Shown here piece after piece: positions 60,490 through 64,000 of a stretch of DNA of 64,000 nt (its first letter is position 1; each line of letters begins with the position of its first letter). This stretch comes from an uncultured Eubacteriales bacterium (lineage in GTDB: Bacteria > Bacillota > Clostridia > Oscillospirales > CAG-382). Location of the stretch: contig CAKSCV010000002.1 of assembly GCA_934444645.1 (NCBI GenBank), forward strand, positions 124,001 to 188,000, given 5' to 3'. The notes beneath the pieces are model-generated. The model did no database searches, was not told the DNA's origin, and saw only the letters and a program-made list of their open reading frames with translations. The translations under genes and the position numbers were made by a program.

Positions 60490-62916
60490 ATGAATATGGG
60501 AACCAGTGAAGTAAAACAAAACCTCGAATCCAAGCTATCGCGTTATTTCGGCGTTTCGCCGGTGGAAGCGACTGCTGAACAGATGTATAAGGCGTGCGCC
60601 ATGACCATTCGGGACATTCTCGCCACACGCCGCAAGGATTATAAAAGAACAGTCAATAAACAGGGCGGCAAGCGCGTGTATTATATGTGCATGGAGTTTC
60701 TTCTCGGCCGGTCGTTAAAAACAAATTTAAATAATTTGGGACTCGAAAAAAGCTACCGTGCGGTACTGGACGAAATGGGCTTTAAGCTTGATGATTTGTA
60801 TGAGCAAGAACCGGATGCCGGTCTTGGCAACGGAGGCCTTGGCAGACTGGCTGCTTGCTTCATGGATTCACTGTCGTCCCTCGACTATCCGGCAACCGGC
60901 TTTTCCATTCTTTACGAATACGGGTTATTTAAGCAGAAACTTGTGGACGGCTTGCAGGTGGAGCTGCCGGACATCTGGCTCCCGGGCGGTGAAGTGTGGA
61001 TCGTGCCGCGTACCGACCGTGTGTTCAAGGTGCGCTTCGGCGGCCATGTGAAAGAAATCTGGGAAGAAGGCCATTGCCGCATCGAATACGAAGATGCCGA
61101 AGAGGTGGAAGCGGTTGCAAACGATATGATGATTTCCGGTGCTGACAGCGAAGCAGTCAGCCTGCTTCGGCTTTGGAAAGCGCAGGATATCGCTGCTTTC
61201 GATATGAGCCTGTTTACACAAGGCCAATATATGAAGGCCGTCGAAAAGAATACAAACGCCGAAGCCATTTCCAAGGTTTTGTATCCGTCGGACAACCACG
61301 CCGAAGGCAAGTCGCTGCGCCTGGCTCAACAGTATTTTCTCTCGTCTGCGTCCTGCCAAAGCATTATCCGCGACCACATGGCAGTCTACGGCACACTTGA
61401 CAATTTTGCCGAAAAAGTGGCGATCCACATCAACGATACACACCCGGCTCTCTGTATTCCCGAGCTTATGCGCATCTTTATGGACGATTATCACATGTCG
61501 TGGGAAAAAGCGTGGGATATCGTAATCCATACGGTTTCCTATACCAACCATACCGTTATGCCGGAAGCACTCGAAACATGGAATGAGGATCTGTTCAAGC
61601 TAAAGCTTCCGCGTATGTATCAAATCATCTGCGAAATTAACCGCCGTTTCTGCGACACGGCTTGGACGCGTTTTCCGGGCGGCTGGAATCAGATCAGCGG
61701 CATGGCGATTGTCGCTTACGGACAGATCCGCATGGCAAACCTCAGCGTCATCGGTTCGCATACCGTCAACGGTGTTTCAAAATTGCATTCGGAAATCTTG
61801 AAAAAATCCTGTTTTAAGGATTTCTATAAGCTTACACCGGAAAAGTTCACCAATGTCACCAACGGCATCGCACACAGACGCTGGCTTTGCTATTCCAACC
61901 CGGCGCTTGCCGCATTGCTCGACGAATGCATCGGCACGTCGTACCGCAAACAGCCTGAAAAGCTTGCCGATTTTAAGAAATTTGCCGATGATAAGGCTGT
62001 GCTCGAACAAATCGGCGCCATTAAGCGCGCCAATAAAAAGAGCTTTTCTGACCTTCTCTATAAGAAAACCGGCGTGTTAGTCGATCCGGAATCGTTATAT
62101 GATGTGCAGATCAAACGTCTTCATGAATACAAACGTCAGCTTCTCAACGCACTTCGTATTATCTCGCTCTATATGGACTTAAAAGAAAACCCGGATCTGG
62201 ATATTCAGCCGCAGACGTTCTTGTTCGGTGCTAAGGCCGCACCGGGCTATGACATGGCAAAACAGATTATCAAGTTAATTTGCCTCATTGCCGCTGATAT
62301 CGATAAGAATCCGAAAATTGCTTCAAAGCTTAAAGTTGTGTTCTTGGAAAACTATTGCGTCAGCCTTGCCGAAGCACTCATTCCGGCAAGTGAGATCAGC
62401 GAACAGATTTCTCTTGCCGGCAAAGAAGCCAGCGGCACGGGCAACATGAAGCTTATGATCAACGGCGCGGTCACGGTCGGTACGCTTGACGGTGCCAATG
62501 TTGAAATGCTCGAAGAATGCGGACCGGAAAACATGTTCATTTTCGGTCTTACCACCAACGAAGTGAATGATCTTTGGACGCGCGGCTATAACGCGGCGAA
62601 CTACTATCATAATTCACCGCGCTTAAAGCGCGTGGTAGACGCGCTGAATACCGGTTTCAACGGCGAAAGCTTCACGAATATGTACGATTATCTTGTCGCC
62701 AGTCGCAGAGGCATTTCCGACCCGTTTATGTGCCTTGCCGATTTCGATTCCTATATGCTTGCACACGATCATGCGCTCGAAGCGTATGCCGATAAAAAAC
62801 GCTGGAACAGAATGTCCCTTATGAATATCGCGTCAGCCGGAAAGTTTGCCGCCGACCGCAGTATTGAAGAATATGCACACAACATTTGGCATCTGAAGAA
62901 GATCACTTCGAAATAA
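60490..62916 (+). CDS. glgP: Glycogen/starch phosphorylase (GT35)
   Basis: 808 residues from ATG 60490 (AAAGGTG upstream). YYMCMEFLLGRSL near the N terminus, EPDAGLGNGGLGRLAACFMDS, HINDTHPAL and the pyridoxal-phosphate Lys about 654 in EASGTGNMKLMINGA. It releases glucose-1-phosphate from glycogen chain ends. It is separated from glgA by 90 bases with its own promoter, so synthesis and breakdown can be uncoupled. Confidence 0.96.
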   Translation: MNMGTSEVKQNLESKLSRYFGVSPVEATAEQMYKACAMTIRDILATRRKDYKRTVNKQGGKRVYYMCMEFLLGRSLKTNLNNLGLEKSYRAVLDEMGFKLDDLYEQEPDAGLGNGGLGRLAACFMDSLSSLDYPATGFSILYEYGLFKQKLVDGLQVELPDIWLPGGEVWIVPRTDRVFKVRFGGHVKEIWEEGHCRIEYEDAEEVEAVANDMMISGADSEAVSLLRLWKAQDIAAFDMSLFTQGQYMKAVEKNTNAEAISKVLYPSDNHAEGKSLRLAQQYFLSSASCQSIIRDHMAVYGTLDNFAEKVAIHINDTHPALCIPELMRIFMDDYHMSWEKAWDIVIHTVSYTNHTVMPEALETWNEDLFKLKLPRMYQIICEINRRFCDTAWTRFPGGWNQISGMAIVAYGQIRMANLSVIGSHTVNGVSKLHSEILKKSCFKDFYKLTPEKFTNVTNGIAHRRWLCYSNPALAALLDECIGTSYRKQPEKLADFKKFADDKAVLEQIGAIKRANKKSFSDLLYKKTGVLVDPESLYDVQIKRLHEYKRQLLNALRIISLYMDLKENPDLDIQPQTFLFGAKAAPGYDMAKQIIKLICLIAADIDKNPKIASKLKVVFLENYCVSLAEALIPASEISEQISLAGKEASGTGNMKLMINGAVTVGTLDGANVEMLEECGPENMFIFGLTTNEVNDLWTRGYNAANYYHNSPRLKRVVDALNTGFNGESFTNMYDYLVASRRGISDPFMCLADFDSYMLAHDHALEAYADKKRWNRMSLMNIASAGKFAADRSIEEYAHNIWHLKKITSK

Positions 62917-62930
62917 ACCGTCAAACACCC

Positions 62931-62964
62931 AACACGCCGGTGTGCAAAAACATACCGGCGTGTT
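62931..62964 (+). terminator. Terminator of glgP
   Basis: AACACGCCGGT (62931-62941) pairs perfectly with ACCGGCGTGTT (62954-62964), followed by TTT. The GH13 gene beyond may rely on read-through or a promoter I cannot see. Confidence 0.82.
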
Positions 62965-62996
62965 TTCCGTATCGATTTTTCCGAAAGGAGCTTTCT

Positions 62997-64000
62997 ATGC
63001 TCGCCCGTTTTTCTCTTGATGACCCGGAAAAGTACGTCCGTGTTTGCCGAACTGTCAAAAATACCGATGTCAGCCGCAGAAGTGCCTTTTCCAAAAGCGA
63101 GACAATGGAGCTGACCCTCCGGGTTTCGCGTGTTTTAGGCGTGTGTGTTGCCGTGCTTTCGCTTAAAAACGATAAAACCGGACAGGTTACCGAAATACCG
63201 TTGGAACTTTGCGAAACCGAGAAAGACACTGATTTATATTCCGTTTCGCTGAATTTTGCCGCTCTTTGCGGCGATATGCCGCACGGACTGTTTTTCTTTG
63301 ATATCCTTCTTTGCCGCGGCGATGAAAAATTGTATTTGAATCCGGTCAACAACATCGATTTCACCTTGTCCGCAACCGAACCGGAGACGCCGTTCGCACT
63401 TCTTGTGTATGCCGATGGCTATCAAACGCCTGCATGGGCAAAAAACGCCGTTATGTATCACATCTTTGTTGACCGGTTTGCAAAATCCGAAAAACACACT
63501 CTTCCGGTTCGCGCCGATGCGCATATCAATCCTGATTGGGACAACGGCATTCCCGAATATGCGCCGTATCCGGGAGCGAACATTCAAAATAATGAGTTTT
63601 TTGGCGGCAGCTTGTACGGTATTATCGAAAAGCTGGATTATTTGGTATCTCTTGGCGTAAATGTTCTCTATTTAAGCCCGATTTTCAAAGCCTATTCCAA
63701 CCACAAATACGATACCGGCGACTATGCCGAAATCGATGAAATGTTCGGAGAAAAAGAAGCATTTGATGAGCTACTTTGTGAAGCAAAAAAGCGCGGAATG
63801 CACATTATTCTCGACGGCGTTTTCAACCACACGGGCGACGACAGTCGCTATTTTAACCGCTATGGGCATTATGACACCATCGGCGCATATCAGTCGCCCG
63901 ATTCACCGTATCACGAGTGGTATTATTTTCGGCATTTTCCTGAGGATTATGAGTGTTGGTGGGGCATAAAGATCTTACCGAAGCTCAATAACACGAATCC
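62997..64000 (+). CDS. GH13 alpha-glycosidase, 5' part
   Basis: The gene runs off the right edge; about 334 residues are visible from ATG 62997 (GAAAGGAG upstream). An N-terminal beta domain of about 130 residues precedes the barrel: MYHIFVDRF, GGSLYGIIEKLDYLVSLGVN, SNHKYDTGDY and DGVFNHTGDDS, then a segment ending WWGIKILPKLN. This order matches neopullulanase/cyclomaltodextrinase/maltogenic amylase-type enzymes, which act on maltodextrins. There is no signal peptide, so it probably processes glycogen-derived or imported maltodextrins. The catalytic Asp and Glu are beyond the edge. Confidence 0.88.
   Translation, partial: MLARFSLDDPEKYVRVCRTVKNTDVSRRSAFSKSETMELTLRVSRVLGVCVAVLSLKNDKTGQVTEIPLELCETEKDTDLYSVSLNFAALCGDMPHGLFFFDILLCRGDEKLYLNPVNNIDFTLSATEPETPFALLVYADGYQTPAWAKNAVMYHIFVDRFAKSEKHTLPVRADAHINPDWDNGIPEYAPYPGANIQNNEFFGGSLYGIIEKLDYLVSLGVNVLYLSPIFKAYSNHKYDTGDYAEIDEMFGEKEAFDELLCEAKKRGMHIILDGVFNHTGDDSRYFNRYGHYDTIGAYQSPDSPYHEWYYFRHFPEDYECWWGIKILPKLNNTN

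Overview
The window reads as chromosome of an anaerobic, low-to-mid GC Bacillota of class Clostridia, probably in the Oscillospirales range. The evidence is a YabM-MazG-RqcP-YabP-YabQ-DivIC run and YlbJ, YqfC and YqfD (spore-former heritage), a glycyl radical enzyme with its activase, oxygen-independent HemZ, a GlgC/GlgD pair, and A-type RNase P RNA. I see no insertion sequence, integrase, CRISPR array or prophage block.

Layout. 1-11.2 kb (+): recJ end, (p)ppGpp synthetase/hydrolase, dtd, hemZ, the yabM-divIC sporulation/division run, a fumarase alpha subunit and hpf. 11.3-19.3 kb (-): a long co-oriented series with MATE exporter, feoB, asd, ywlG-like, yihY-like, a cysteine-cluster protein, a KDPG aldolase fused to a VOC-like domain and a 72-residue Cys protein. 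19.3-22 kb: ylbJ facing away from yqfC-yqfD. 22-25.6 kb (-): a GH99-like protein with a coiled-coil protein of unknown function, then rsmG, ruvX and rnpB. 25.6-34 kb is the most accessory part: a YgjP-like metallopeptidase, a small Cys lipoprotein, a sugar isomerase with a divergent AraC regulator, a glycyl radical enzyme and activase with a second divergent AraC regulator, and a MATE exporter. 34-41.7 kb: hup, tRNA-Thr and tRNA-Tyr, ecfA1-ecfA2, mtaB, a phosphoribosyltransferase, a HIT protein and thrS under a T-box. 41.7-48.4 kb: an M23 peptidase, then the pyrimidine operon pyrC-K-D-F-E-B-I. 48.4-54.3 kb: a GH78 rhamnosidase with a membrane protein of unknown function, ybaK, a CE15-like esterase and a third AraC regulator. 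54.5-64 kb: the glycogen operon glgB-C-D-A, glgP and the start of a GH13 hydrolase.

How they work together. The pyr block supplies UMP except for the carbamoyl-phosphate step, whose genes are not here. The glg block makes and degrades glycogen. The GH99-like, GH78 and CE15-like proteins lack visible export signals and probably finish breakdown of imported plant or host glycans inside the cell, two of the loci next to AraC regulators. The glycyl radical locus (28.6-32.7 kb) has unknown substrate and is the best candidate for undescribed chemistry.

Many promoters can be read directly as a -35 box, a 17-base spacer and a -10 box. Six match TTGACA-N17-TATAAT exactly. They also settle several start codons: five genes appear to start at TTG behind a strong ribosome binding site.
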